This document shows positions 1-8,474 of a DNA stretch of 36,020 nucleotides, piece after piece. The position numbers were made by a program, and so were the translations under genes. Below the pieces are notes generated by a model. It searched no databases. It was not told where the DNA came from and worked only from the letters and a program-made list of their open reading frames with translations. Origin of the DNA: an uncultured Acidobacteriia bacterium (GTDB lineage: Bacteria > Acidobacteriota > Terriglobia > Bryobacterales > Bryobacteraceae); contig CAIRBY010000318.1 of NCBI GenBank assembly GCA_903876865.1, positions 1 to 36,020 on the forward strand. Reading direction: 5' to 3'. Every line of letters begins with the position of its first letter. The first letter of the stretch is position 1.

Positions 1-378
1 AATGTGGTGGTGAGTTCGGCACTGGATGCGGATCGCGTGCGCTTCAAGCAGGTGCTCTACAACCTGCTGAGCAACGCGGTGAAATTCACGCCGCACAGCG
101 GGAAAGTGCACGTGGAAGCGGGCGAGGACGAAGGCATGCTGCAGGTCGCGGTGACGGATACCGGGATCGGCATCGCCAAGGAGCAGCACGCGTCGGTATT
201 CAACAAGTTCTATCAGGTGGGAGCCACCACCAAGGGAGTGAAGGAAGGCACGGGGCTCGGACTGGCAATCACCAAACACCTGGTGGAGCAGCACGGCGGG
301 CGCATTTCGCTCGCGAGCGAACCGGGCAACGGCAGTTGCTTCACTGTCCGGCTTCCCTTCTCCGCACCTGTCCTATGA
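1..378 (+). CDS. Sensor histidine kinase, C-terminal ATPase part (5' truncated by window)
   Basis: This is the catalytic end of a two-component sensor kinase, which would autophosphorylate a histidine and pass the phosphate to a response regulator. Only the HATPase_c domain is in the window. The N box (LLSNAVKFTP), the G1 box (DTGIGI) and the G2 box (GTGLGLAI) are all visible in the right order, followed by the usual end of the fold (GGRISLASEPGNGSCF). The reading frame is open to the first base, so the sensor and the phosphoaccepting His lie upstream. The stop is 10 bases before a single-domain response regulator and an NtrC-type regulator, so the three probably form one signalling operon. 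The signal sensed cannot be told. Confidence 0.93.
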   Translation, partial: NVVVSSALDADRVRFKQVLYNLLSNAVKFTPHSGKVHVEAGEDEGMLQVAVTDTGIGIAKEQHASVFNKFYQVGATTKGVKEGTGLGLAITKHLVEQHGGRISLASEPGNGSCFTVRLPFSAPVL

Positions 379-388
379 GGGCACGCGC

Positions 389-760
389 ATGAAAAAAGTC
401 CTGATCGCAGACGATAAAGCGACCAGCCGCGAACTGGTGCGCACGGTGCTGGAAAAGGAAGGCTACTCCGTGGTGGAGGCAGCCGACGGCATCGAAGCGC
501 TCGAGAACGCGCGGAGCGCGGAGCCCGACATGATCATTCTGGACCTGCAAATGCCGGGTCTGGACGGGTTCAGCGTGCTGGAGGAACTGCGCAAGGACGA
601 GCGGTTCCACGACACGCCGATCATGGCATTGACCGCGAGCGCGATGCAGGGCGACCGGGAGCGGGCGCTGACGATCGGATTCACGGGATATGTGACCAAG
701 CCGATCCGGCTGCAAGTCTTACGAAGCGAAGTCGAACGCCTGCTGCGCCTGCTACGATAG
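389..760 (+). CDS. Single-domain response regulator (CheY-like receiver)
   Basis: A 123-residue stand-alone receiver domain with no output domain. The acidic pair is D8/D9 (IADD), the predicted phosphorylated aspartate is D52 (LDLQMPG), the conserved Thr is T82 (LTAS) and the Lys is K104 (TKPI). All residues needed for phosphoryl transfer are present. It follows the kinase gene by 10 bases and precedes the NtrC-type gene by 9, so it may serve as a phosphorelay intermediate or as a protein-interaction switch for the same pathway. The start ATG AAA AAA is the natural one; the upstream GAGGGCACGCGC offers a weak ribosome site. Confidence 0.93.
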   Translation: MKKVLIADDKATSRELVRTVLEKEGYSVVEAADGIEALENARSAEPDMIILDLQMPGLDGFSVLEELRKDERFHDTPIMALTASAMQGDRERALTIGFTGYVTKPIRLQVLRSEVERLLRLLR

Positions 761-769
761 TAAGGCTCA

Positions 770-2146
770 ATGCCAACCGTACGCAGGCAGACGATTACGC
801 TGCTTATTATCGACGATAACCCCGGCAGTCTGGAACTGCTCTCTAGCGCCTTGGCGCAGCCCGATGTGGAGATACTCACCGCGTCGGACCCGGAGCAGGG
901 ACTGGACCTGATCTTCGAACACCATCCGCAGATTGTACTGACGGATCTGGTGATGCCGCGCCTGACCGGGCTGGACGTCCTGGACAGGATTATGGAGTTC
1001 GACCCTTCGATCGACGTGGTGCTGATGACGGCGCACTACTCGACGGAATCGGCGGTGGAGGCGATCAAAAAGGGCGCGTGCGATTACCTGAACAAACCGG
1101 TCTCGCTAGCCTCGCTGCGGGAGCGGGTGGGGCGGCTGATCGAGAGCGCGCGCAAACGGCAGCACGCCTCGCAGCTTGAGGACGAACTGCTGACGAGTTC
1201 GGAGTTCGAAGGCATCATCGGCAACAGCCCGCTGATGTGGGATCTGTTCTCGCGCATCCGGCGGGTGGCGCCGCATTACCGCACGGTGCTGATCACGGGC
1301 GAGACGGGCACGGGAAAAGACCTGGCGGCGCAGGCGCTGCACCGGCTGAGTCCGGCGGCGAGCGGACGGTACGTGGTGCTGAACTGCTCGGCGGTGGTGG
1401 AGACGCTGTTCGAGAGCGAATTGTTCGGCCATGTGAAGGGCTCCTTCACGGGCGCGGCGACGGACAAGGCGGGACTGGTGGAGCACGCGCACGGCGGCAC
1501 GCTTTTCCTGGACGAGATCGGGGATATGCCGCTGGCGACGCAGGCGAAGCTGCTGCGGGTGCTGCAGAACCAGGAAGTGCAGCGGGTGGGCTCGCTGACG
1601 CCGCGGAAGGTGGATGTGCGGGTGATTGCGGCGACCAACCGCGACCTGCGCGCGGGGATTGCGGACAAGCGTTTCCGCGAGGATCTCTACTACCGGCTGT
1701 CGATGGTGGAAATTCAAGTGCCGCGGCTCTCGCAGCGGCGCGAGGATCTGCCGCTATTGGAACGTTTCTTCGTGAGCCGTTTCGCGGCGCAGTACGGGAA
1801 GCGGATCCGGGGACTGAGTCCGCGGGCGCAGATCCGGCTTTCGCTGCATAGCTGGCCGGGGAACGTGCGCGAGTTGGAGAACGTGATCGGGCACGCGTGC
1901 ATGATGGCGCAGGGGGACACGATCGACGTGCCGGACCTGCCGCAATACCTGCATTCGGCGAGCGACGCTCCGGCGCTGGCTCCGGATGTGGCGAACAGCG
2001 CGGAAGTGGCGACGCTGGAGGATCAGGAGCGGCAGTTGATCATCCGCGCGCTGGAGCAGGCGGGCGGGAACCAATCGCAGGCGGCGCGGCTGTTGCGGAT
2101 CGGGCGGGACGCGCTGCGCTACAAGCTCAAGAAGCACAACCTCTAG
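770..2146 (+). CDS. Sigma-54-dependent response regulator, NtrC family
   Basis: A 458-residue activator of RNA polymerase carrying sigma-54 (RpoN). Domains in order: receiver (residues 8-125; predicted phospho-Asp D59, Lys K109), AAA+ domain (about 147-375) and a Fis-type helix-turn-helix at the C-terminus (NQSQAARLLRIGRDALRYKL). The AAA+ domain has Walker A GETGTGKD (177-184), the sigma-54-contacting loop as GSFTGA (224-229, a common variant of GAFTGA), Walker B TLFLDEIGDM and the second-region motif WPGNVREL. It is therefore expected to be a working activator. A sigma-54-type promoter element lies 100 bases downstream in front of the next gene, a likely but unproven target. Confidence 0.95.
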   Translation: MPTVRRQTITLLIIDDNPGSLELLSSALAQPDVEILTASDPEQGLDLIFEHHPQIVLTDLVMPRLTGLDVLDRIMEFDPSIDVVLMTAHYSTESAVEAIKKGACDYLNKPVSLASLRERVGRLIESARKRQHASQLEDELLTSSEFEGIIGNSPLMWDLFSRIRRVAPHYRTVLITGETGTGKDLAAQALHRLSPAASGRYVVLNCSAVVETLFESELFGHVKGSFTGAATDKAGLVEHAHGGTLFLDEIGDMPLATQAKLLRVLQNQEVQRVGSLTPRKVDVRVIAATNRDLRAGIADKRFREDLYYRLSMVEIQVPRLSQRREDLPLLERFFVSRFAAQYGKRIRGLSPRAQIRLSLHSWPGNVRELENVIGHACMMAQGDTIDVPDLPQYLHSASDAPALAPDVANSAEVATLEDQERQLIIRALEQAGGNQSQAARLLRIGRDALRYKLKKHNL

Positions 2147-2153
2147 GCAGTGT

Positions 2154-2173
2154 CCGCCGGTAGCAGCAGGCGG
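2154..2173 (+). terminator. Weak hairpin after the regulator gene
   Basis: CCGCC (2154-2158) can pair with GGCGG (2169-2173) just after the stop of the NtrC-type gene. The stem is only five base pairs and no T-run follows, so it is at best a weak or Rho-assisted end. Confidence 0.2.
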
Positions 2174-2245
2174 CCGGGCATGCGTGAAAAGACCCAACAA
2201 TCCCATTAAGCCCAGACCAAACGACTGATAACAGGCCACTTGGAC

Positions 2246-2262
2246 TTGGCACGCGGTGTGCA
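2246..2262 (+). promoter_or_regulatory. Sigma-54 (-24/-12) promoter candidate for the acyl-CoA synthetase gene
   Basis: TTGGCACGCGGTGTGCA fits the RpoN consensus YTGGCACGRNNNTTGCW at all but two specified bases. The invariant GG (2248-2249) and GC (2260-2261) have the required 12-base phase. Transcription would begin near 2273, two bases before the ATG at 2275, giving an essentially leaderless message. An alternative is that translation uses the in-frame ATG at 2287. It sits directly downstream of a gene for a sigma-54 activator. Confidence 0.6.
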
Positions 2263-2274
2263 CGCTGGGAGGGC

Positions 2275-4959
2275 ATGAGTAGTTCGATGGACGTGTCCGC
2301 CAGCAGCCGTCCGGCCCTGACCGAATTCTTTGCCCCTTACACCGTCGCAGTGATCGGAGCATCGGAAGCAGAAGGCACCGTGGGGCGCACGGTGATGCAG
2401 AACCTGGCCACGTACAAGGGCGCGGTGTATCCGGTAAACCCGAAGCGCACGGAAGTATTGGGGAAGAAGGCGTACGCCTCGATTGGCGCGGTGCCGGAGC
2501 CGATCGACCTGGCGGTGATCGTGACGCCGGCGGAGACGGTACCGGGCGTGGTGCGGGAGTGCGCGGCGGCCAAGGTTCCGGCGGCGATCGTGATCTCGGC
2601 GGGCTTCAAGGAAGCGGGCGCGCGGGGCGTGCAACTGGAGCAGGAGATCCTGGCGGCGCGGGGGAAGATGCGCGTGCTGGGGCCGAATTGCATCGGGCTG
2701 ATGGCGCCGTTGAGCGGGCTGAACGCGACCTTCGCGGGCAATCCGGCGCCCTCGGGCTCGATCGGATTCCTGAGCCAGAGCGGGGCGCTGTGCACGTCGA
2801 TTCTGGATTGGAGCATCCGCGAGAAGGTGGGGTTCAGCGCGTTTGTGTCCACGGGTTCGATGCTGGATGTGGGTTGGGGCGACCTGATCAGCTACCTGGG
2901 CGAGGACCGGCGCACGAGCGCGATTCTGATGTACATGGAATCGGTGGGGGATGCGCGCAGTTTCCTTTCGGCGGCGCGGGAAGTGGCGCTGACCAAACCG
3001 ATCATCGTGATCAAAGCGGGGCGTTCGGAGCAGGCGGCGCGGGCGGCGGCTTCGCACACGGGCGCGCTGACGGGCAGCGACGAAGTGCTGGACGCGGCGC
3101 TCAGGCGTTCGGGCGTGCTGCGCGTGAACCGGATCAGCGACCTGTTCTATATGGCGGATACGCTGGCGAAGCAGCCGCGGCCGAGCGGTCCACGGCTGTT
3201 GATTGTGACGAATGCGGGCGGGCCGGGCGTCTTGGCAACGGACGCGCTGATGATGGGCGGGGGCGAACTGGCGGAGCTCTCGGCGGCGACGATCGCGGAA
3301 CTGGATGCGATTCTGCCTTCGCACTGGAGCCACCAGAACCCGATCGATATCTTCGGCGACGCGCCGGTTAAGCTCTACTCGCAGACCATGGCGATCGCAG
3401 CCAAGGATCCGAACGTGGATGGAATCCTGATGACGTTTTCCCCGCAGGGGATTACAGATCCGGCGCGGGTGGCGGAACAGTTGAAGCCGTTTGCGAAGAT
3501 CCCGGGCAAGCCGATGCTGGCAAGCTGGCTGGGCGGGGCGACGGTGGAAGCGGGACGCGCGGTGCTGAATGCGAGCGGCATCCCGTCATTCCCCTTCCCC
3601 GATACGGCGGCGCGCGCATTCACGTACATGTGGCAGTACAGTTCGAACCTGCGTGCGCTCTACGAGACGCCGGAGCCGGTGGCGACGCAGAGCGACCGCG
3701 CCGTGGCGGAAGCGATTCTGGCGACGGCGAAGGTGGCGGAACAGACGCTGCTGCCGGAGGCGGAATCGAAGCGGCTGCTGGCGGCGTATGGGATTCCAAC
3801 GGTGCGCACGGAGGTGGCGGACGCTGAGGACGAAGCGGTACGGCTGGCGGCGGAGGTGGGGTATCCGGTGGCGCTGAAGCTGCGCTCGCTGACGATTTCG
3901 CACAAGACGGATGTGGGCGGGGTGCAGTTGAACCTGCGCAACGAAGCGAGCGTGCGGGCGGCTTGGAAGCTGATCGAAGCCGGGGCGGCGGCGCATGCGG
4001 GGCCGGGGCATTTTCAGGGCGTGACGGTGCAGCCGATGGTGGATACGCGCGAAGCGTACGAGCTGATTCTGGGCTCGAGCGTGGATGCGCAATTCGGACC
4101 GGTGCTGCTGTTCGGCTCAGGGGGACAGCTGGTGGAAGTGCTGCGCGACCGGGCGCTGGGGCTGCCGCCGCTGAACTCCACGCTGGCGCGGCGGCTGATG
4201 GAGCAGACGAAGATTTACCAGGCGCTGAGAGGCGTGCGGGGCCGCAAGCCGGTGGACCTGCCGCTGCTGGAACAGATTCTGGTGCGGTTCAGCCAACTGG
4301 TGGCGGAACAGCCGCGGATCCGCGAGATCGACATCAATCCGCTGGTGGCTTCGGCGGCGGGAATTGTGGCGCTGGACGCGCGCATTGTGCTGCACGAATG
4401 GAGCCTGTCGGACGCGCAGTTGCCGCATCCGGCGATCCGGCCCTACCCCTCCGAATACGTCACCACCGGGGCGATGCGGGACGGCAGCACGCTGACGCTG
4501 CGGCCGATCCGGCCGGAGGACGAACCGGCGATGGTGCACTTCCACGAATCGCTGAGCGAGCGCAGCGTGTACCTGCGCTACTTCCATCACCTGAGCCTGA
4601 GCGAACGGGTCTCGCACGAGCGGCTGACGCGGATCTGCTTCGGGGACTACGACCGGCAGATGGTGCTGGTGGCGGAGAACGGGATCGGGCAGATCGTAGG
4701 GGTAGGGCGGCTGAACCGGGAACCGGGCGGGGCGGAGGCGGAGTTCGCGCTGCTGGTAGGCGACCCGTGGCAGCACTCCGAGATCGGCACGGAACTGCTG
4801 ACGCACCTGCTGCGGATCGGGAGGGGCGAGCGGATTCCGCGGATTTACGGTTACATTCTGGAACAGAACCGGGCGATGCAGGAGATCTGCCGCAAGCTCG
4901 GATTCCACGTGAAATATGTGCCGGGAGAGGCGGCGTTCGAGGCTTCGATCGAGTCGTAG
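2275..4959 (+). CDS. ADP-forming acyl-CoA synthetase fused to a GNAT acetyltransferase domain
   Basis: An 894-residue fusion of the acetate/acyl-CoA ligase (ADP-forming) family with a C-terminal GNAT domain, the architecture of the Pat/YfiQ protein acetyltransferases. Order: CoA-binding Rossmann domain (about 15-140; VAVIGAS), succinyl-CoA-ligase-like domains (about 150-460), ATP-grasp domain (about 490-715; ends [11 protein letters not shown]) and GNAT (about 735-894). The predicted phospho-histidine is H261 ([11 protein letters not shown]) and E222 (MYMESVGD) is a candidate partner, so the ligase half could be active, unlike Pat, where it is thought to be only regulatory. In the GNAT acetyl-CoA loop the usual Q-x-x-G-x-G/A reads QHSEIG, with Glu at the first Gly. 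It could make acetate plus ATP, acylate proteins, or both. ATG 2287 is an alternative start. Confidence 0.88.
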   Translation: MSSSMDVSASSRPALTEFFAPYTVAVIGASEAEGTVGRTVMQNLATYKGAVYPVNPKRTEVLGKKAYASIGAVPEPIDLAVIVTPAETVPGVVRECAAAKVPAAIVISAGFKEAGARGVQLEQEILAARGKMRVLGPNCIGLMAPLSGLNATFAGNPAPSGSIGFLSQSGALCTSILDWSIREKVGFSAFVSTGSMLDVGWGDLISYLGEDRRTSAILMYMESVGDARSFLSAAREVALTKPIIVIKAGRSEQAARAAASHTGALTGSDEVLDAALRRSGVLRVNRISDLFYMADTLAKQPRPSGPRLLIVTNAGGPGVLATDALMMGGGELAELSAATIAELDAILPSHWSHQNPIDIFGDAPVKLYSQTMAIAAKDPNVDGILMTFSPQGITDPARVAEQLKPFAKIPGKPMLASWLGGATVEAGRAVLNASGIPSFPFPDTAARAFTYMWQYSSNLRALYETPEPVATQSDRAVAEAILATAKVAEQTLLPEAESKRLLAAYGIPTVRTEVADAEDEAVRLAAEVGYPVALKLRSLTISHKTDVGGVQLNLRNEASVRAAWKLIEAGAAAHAGPGHFQGVTVQPMVDTREAYELILGSSVDAQFGPVLLFGSGGQLVEVLRDRALGLPPLNSTLARRLMEQTKIYQALRGVRGRKPVDLPLLEQILVRFSQLVAEQPRIREIDINPLVASAAGIVALDARIVLHEWSLSDAQLPHPAIRPYPSEYVTTGAMRDGSTLTLRPIRPEDEPAMVHFHESLSERSVYLRYFHHLSLSERVSHERLTRICFGDYDRQMVLVAENGIGQIVGVGRLNREPGGAEAEFALLVGDPWQHSEIGTELLTHLLRIGRGERIPRIYGYILEQNRAMQEICRKLGFHVKYVPGEAAFEASIES

Positions 4960-4964
4960 GCGAG

Positions 4965-4983
4965 GCTTAGGATTGCGCTAAGC
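4965..4983 (+). terminator. Small hairpin after the acyl-CoA synthetase gene
   Basis: GCTTAG and CTAAGC form a perfect six-pair stem with a seven-base loop starting five bases after the stop codon. No T-run follows, so termination is doubtful; it may only stabilise the 3' end. Confidence 0.3.
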
Positions 4984-5049
4984 GACGCAAGGTCTGGGTC
5001 AAATCCCGCACTTTTCCGTTCAAGCTACTCATACTAAGCAACTTACAGA

Positions 5050-5065
5050 TGGCGGCAGGATTGCA
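5050..5065 (+). promoter_or_regulatory. Weaker sigma-54-like element before the radical SAM gene
   Basis: TGGCGGCAGGATTGCA has a perfect -12 half (TTGCA), the -24 TGGC core, and the GG (5051-5052) to GC (5063-5064) phase required for RpoN. The CAC part of the -24 box is missing. The implied start point is near 5076, two bases before ATG 5078, the same geometry as at the preceding gene. A start at ATG 5099 would leave a normal leader. Confidence 0.35.
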
Positions 5066-5077
5066 CTGAAGTTAGCG

Positions 5078-6172
5078 ATGCATCCCGTGAGCACACCGAT
5101 GAACATCGATCAGGCGCCACTGGTGGTTACCTGGGAGACGACGCAGGCGTGCGACCTGGGATGCGCCTCGTGCAGGCTGGGAGCAAACCCGTACCCGGAT
5201 CCGGCGGAACTGACCACCGGGGAGGGCTTCCGGCTGCTGGAACAGATTCGTGAATTCGGGACGCCGCTCCTCATGTTCTCCGGCGGCGATCCCTTGAAGC
5301 GGCCAGACCTCACCTCCCTTCTGCGCCGCAGTGTCGCGCTGGGGCTTCGGACCCAAATCTGCCCCCGCGCGACACCACTACTCACGCGCGATGCGATGCG
5401 GCGGCTGCAGTCTTGCGGAGTCGAGCGGATGTCGATTTGCCTGGACGGACCCAACGCGTGGCAGCACGATGGCTTCCGGGGTGTGGACGGCGCCTACGAG
5501 CGGGCGGTGGAAGCGCTGGAAGACGCGCGGCTGATGGACCTGCGAACGGAGGTCCGCACCACGGTGACGCACCGCAACCTGCACTCGCTGGAGCAGATCG
5601 CGGAGATCGCGGCGAGCGTGGAAGCGCACACCTGGAGCCTGTTCTTCCCGGTGCCGCTGGGCGGCTGGAAGAACCAGGCATTGCTGGCGGACGAATACGA
5701 GCAGGTGTTCGAGCAACTGCAGGCGATTTCGAGCTGGGCGCCGTTCGAAGTGGTGACGAACGAAGCGGCGCACTACCGGCGGCACCTGGTAGACAGCGAG
5801 CAGTCGGAGAGCGGGCAAGGCGAGAGCCGGGAACGCTGCGCGGCTGTTAGCGACGGGCGCGGAAGCCTGTTCATCTCGCATACCGGGGAGATTCATCCGA
5901 GCGGTTTCCTGCCGGTCTCGGCGGGCAACGTGAGGCGGGATTCGCTGGTGGAGGTATACCGCAACTCCAGCCTGTTCCGCATTCTGCGCGATTCCCGGGG
6001 ACGCGAAGGCAAGTGCGGGTTCTGCGAATACGGAAGAGTGTGCGGCGGTTCCCGGGCGCGGGCGTATGCGGCAACGGGAGATTTTCTGGCCGAGGATCCG
6101 GGTTGCACGTACGAACCCGCTCGGGCGGCGGTCGAGGCACGGCGCATGAGCCGCCCGGTGCTGGTGCAATGA
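5078..6172 (+). CDS. Radical SAM/SPASM protein, NirJ/AhbD-like
   Basis: A 364-residue radical S-adenosylmethionine enzyme. The [4Fe-4S] motif is C25-x3-C29-x2-C32 (CDLGCASC), followed by the SAM-binding GGDP at 69-72. The C-terminal SPASM-type region carries C254, C313, C316, C322 and C343. Its GKCGFCEYGRVCGG and AEDPGC segments resemble the heme-modifying enzymes NirJ and AhbD and the related TIGR04053-type proteins. Where AhbD-like proteins have CGGC, this one has CGGS, so one auxiliary cysteine is absent. The gene lies just upstream of the multiheme cytochrome run, so a role in heme or tetrapyrrole supply is attractive but unproven; peptide modification is the alternative. ATG 5099 is an equally plausible start. 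Confidence 0.85.
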   Translation: MHPVSTPMNIDQAPLVVTWETTQACDLGCASCRLGANPYPDPAELTTGEGFRLLEQIREFGTPLLMFSGGDPLKRPDLTSLLRRSVALGLRTQICPRATPLLTRDAMRRLQSCGVERMSICLDGPNAWQHDGFRGVDGAYERAVEALEDARLMDLRTEVRTTVTHRNLHSLEQIAEIAASVEAHTWSLFFPVPLGGWKNQALLADEYEQVFEQLQAISSWAPFEVVTNEAAHYRRHLVDSEQSESGQGESRERCAAVSDGRGSLFISHTGEIHPSGFLPVSAGNVRRDSLVEVYRNSSLFRILRDSRGREGKCGFCEYGRVCGGSRARAYAATGDFLAEDPGCTYEPARAAVEARRMSRPVLVQ

Positions 6173-6230
6173 GCGGCATGGGGAAACGTGCAATGAGCGG
6201 CATGGGGAAACGTGCAATGAGCGGCATGGG
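6167..6230 (+). repeat. 24-bp tandem repeat, 2.7 copies, starting at the radical SAM stop codon
   Basis: Two identical 24-base units (6167-6190, 6191-6214) are followed by 16 bases of a third (6215-6230). The first unit starts inside the last sense codon and stop of the radical SAM gene. The period is a multiple of three; in another frame it reads as the octapeptide MSGMGKRA repeated. No ribosome site clearly serves that frame. Confidence 0.9.
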
Positions 6231-6311
6231 TGTTTCATTCCATACGCTTGCGAAGGAATCCGAAGTGCGGGAAATGCTAATGTTGGAAAATACCACAGGA
6301 AGGGTGACAGC

Positions 6312-8474
6312 GTGAAAAACCTGTTTCAGATCAAGCGATCGGCGGTGATTCTTGCCGTACTCGCCATGACATTGATGGGGGCTGGGACCGGACCTGGAAG
6401 CAGGCTTGCGACCAAACTGGGGAACATCGCCCGCCGGAAGCTCGACTTCACGCAGCGGCAACGGGCGCTGGCGGCGGATCCTTCCGCAGCGGCCTTTGCG
6501 CGGCCGGGCCTGGTGATGACGGTCACGGGCGCGAAGATCGCGAGCGACGGCACGATCACGGCGACGGTATCGGTGACGGATCCGACGGGGGTCCCGCTGG
6601 ACCGGACCGGAGCCACGACGGCCGGCGCGATCTCGATGAGTCTGGTTGCGGCGACCATCCCCAAAGGCCAGACGCAGTATGTGGCCTACACGACGCGGAC
6701 GCAGACGAGCCCGATCACCAAAGTATCGGCGATTCAGGCGGGCGCGGATTCGGGCGGGACGTGGACGGTGGTGAGCGACGGCGTCTATTCCTACAAGTTC
6801 GGGATCAAAGCGCCGACGGGTTTTGACGCGACGGCGACGCACACGATCGGCCTGTATGGATCGAGAGACCTCTCGGCATCCGGGCTGGGGGTGGAGTATG
6901 CCTCCAACGTATTCACCTTCGTGCCGGCGGGCGGAGCGGTCACGGTGACGCGCGACGTGGTGCGGACCTCGGGCTGCAACAACTGCCACGATCAACTCTC
7001 TTTCCACGGCGGCTCACGGCGCGGCGTGGAACTCTGCATTTTGTGCCACACTCCGCAGACCATCGACCCGGACACGGGCAATACGCTCGATATGAAGGTA
7101 ATGGCGCACAAGATCCACATGGGATCGAGCCTGCCAAGCGTGAAGGCGGGTAAGCCTTACCAGATCATCGGCTTCAATCAGGCGGTGACGGACTGGTCCA
7201 CGGTAGTGTATCCGGCGGATGTACGGCGCTGCGAGACGTGCCATCAGCAGAACGTGGGCGCGGCGCAGGCGAAGAATTACCTGCTGAAGCCGACGCGGAT
7301 TGCGTGCGGCGCCTGCCACGACGACATCAACTTCACGACCGGCGCAAATCACGCGGGCGGACCGATGGTGGACGATACGATGTGCTCGATCTGCCACATC
7401 CCGCAGGGCGAGTTGGAATTCGACGCGTCGATCAAGGGCGCGCACACGATCGCGACGGAATCGGCCTCGCTGACGGGCCTGGTGGTCAACATTACGAAGA
7501 TTCAGAACGGCACGGCGGGGAAGGCGCCCTCGGTGAACTTCACGATCAAGAACGGGAACGGAGCGCCGCTGCCGATTTCGGCGCTGGGTTCGATCTCCTT
7601 CACGATGGCGGGACCGACTTCCGACTACGGCTACACGAGTTTCGGCAGCGATGTGACGACGCCGGGCTACGTGACGGAGAGTGCGACGAGTGCGAGTTGC
7701 GGTTCGGACGGCAGCTGCCTCTACACCTTCAAACACACGGTGCCGGCGAAGGCGACGGGCACTTACTCGATCGGCGTGGAAGCACGGCGCACGGAGACGA
7801 TTCTGGCGGGCACGACGACGCAACAGAATGTGCAGTACGGCGCCAAGAATCAGGTAGTGAGCTTCTCGGTGGACGGCAGTCCGCTGGTACCGCGGCGGAC
7901 GATCGTGGCGACGAGCAATTGCAATCAGTGCCACGTATCGCTTTCGGTACACGGGACGCTGCGGAACCAGACGGAATACTGCTCGCTGTGCCACAACCCC
8001 TCGAACACGGATTCCTCGGTGCGGCCGGTGGCGGTGGTGGCGGCGGATAAAGCGGCGCCGGCGCAGGGTGTCAACTTCAACCTGATGGTGCACCGCATCC
8101 ATACGGGGGAGAACATGCTGGCTGACGGGCGCACGTATTCGATCGTGGGATTCGGCGGAAGCCACAACGATTTCAGCGATGTCCGCTACCCGGCGATGAG
8201 CGCCACGGGTGGGGTGGGCGATACGCGGAACTGCTCGATCTGCCACGTGAACAACAGTGAGCAGACGCTGCCGGTGGGCAAGAACAAGGTAGTGGACCCG
8301 CAGGGACCGATCAACCCGATCCCGGCGGTCTCCTCGGCGTGCACGGGCTGCCATACGAGCCTGGAGACGGCGGGACATACGTTGCAGAACACGACGGTGC
8401 TGGGAGAGAGTTGCACGGTTTGCCACTCGGCCAGCGCCCCATACAGTGTAGGTCAGGTCCATGCGCAATATTAA
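6312..8474 (+). CDS. OmcA/MtrC-like decaheme c-type cytochrome
   Basis: A 720-residue exported cytochrome predicted to act as the outer-surface terminal of an extracellular electron conduit. It starts at GTG 6312, seven bases after AGGAAGGG. An N-terminal signal segment is followed by a beta-rich domain, five CxxCH motifs (residues 222-361), a second beta-rich domain (about 385-525) and five more CxxCH motifs (about 534-710). That makes ten hemes in two pentaheme halves, the MtrC/OmcA plan. MtrC and OmcA are lipoproteins, but no lipobox cysteine is visible here, so surface anchoring would have to differ. The 3' end overlaps the next cytochrome gene by 14 bases, showing an operon with the MtrA-like and MtrB-like genes. 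Confidence 0.9.
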   Translation: MKNLFQIKRSAVILAVLAMTLMGAGTGPGSRLATKLGNIARRKLDFTQRQRALAADPSAAAFARPGLVMTVTGAKIASDGTITATVSVTDPTGVPLDRTGATTAGAISMSLVAATIPKGQTQYVAYTTRTQTSPITKVSAIQAGADSGGTWTVVSDGVYSYKFGIKAPTGFDATATHTIGLYGSRDLSASGLGVEYASNVFTFVPAGGAVTVTRDVVRTSGCNNCHDQLSFHGGSRRGVELCILCHTPQTIDPDTGNTLDMKVMAHKIHMGSSLPSVKAGKPYQIIGFNQAVTDWSTVVYPADVRRCETCHQQNVGAAQAKNYLLKPTRIACGACHDDINFTTGANHAGGPMVDDTMCSICHIPQGELEFDASIKGAHTIATESASLTGLVVNITKIQNGTAGKAPSVNFTIKNGNGAPLPISALGSISFTMAGPTSDYGYTSFGSDVTTPGYVTESATSASCGSDGSCLYTFKHTVPAKATGTYSIGVEARRTETILAGTTTQQNVQYGAKNQVVSFSVDGSPLVPRRTIVATSNCNQCHVSLSVHGTLRNQTEYCSLCHNPSNTDSSVRPVAVVAADKAAPAQGVNFNLMVHRIHTGENMLADGRTYSIVGFGGSHNDFSDVRYPAMSATGGVGDTRNCSICHVNNSEQTLPVGKNKVVDPQGPINPIPAVSSACTGCHTSLETAGHTLQNTTVLGESCTVCHSASAPYSVGQVHAQY

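Noticed and set aside
6173-6311. Small peptide gene built from the octapeptide repeat
   Set aside because: No convincing ribosome site was found for this frame, and it runs into the start of the decaheme gene; kept only as a repeat.
7014-8468. A 484-codon open frame on the minus strand across the decaheme gene
   Set aside because: It is Arg/His-rich, has no ribosome site or domain, and mirrors the strongly supported cytochrome frame. High GC content makes such antisense frames common.
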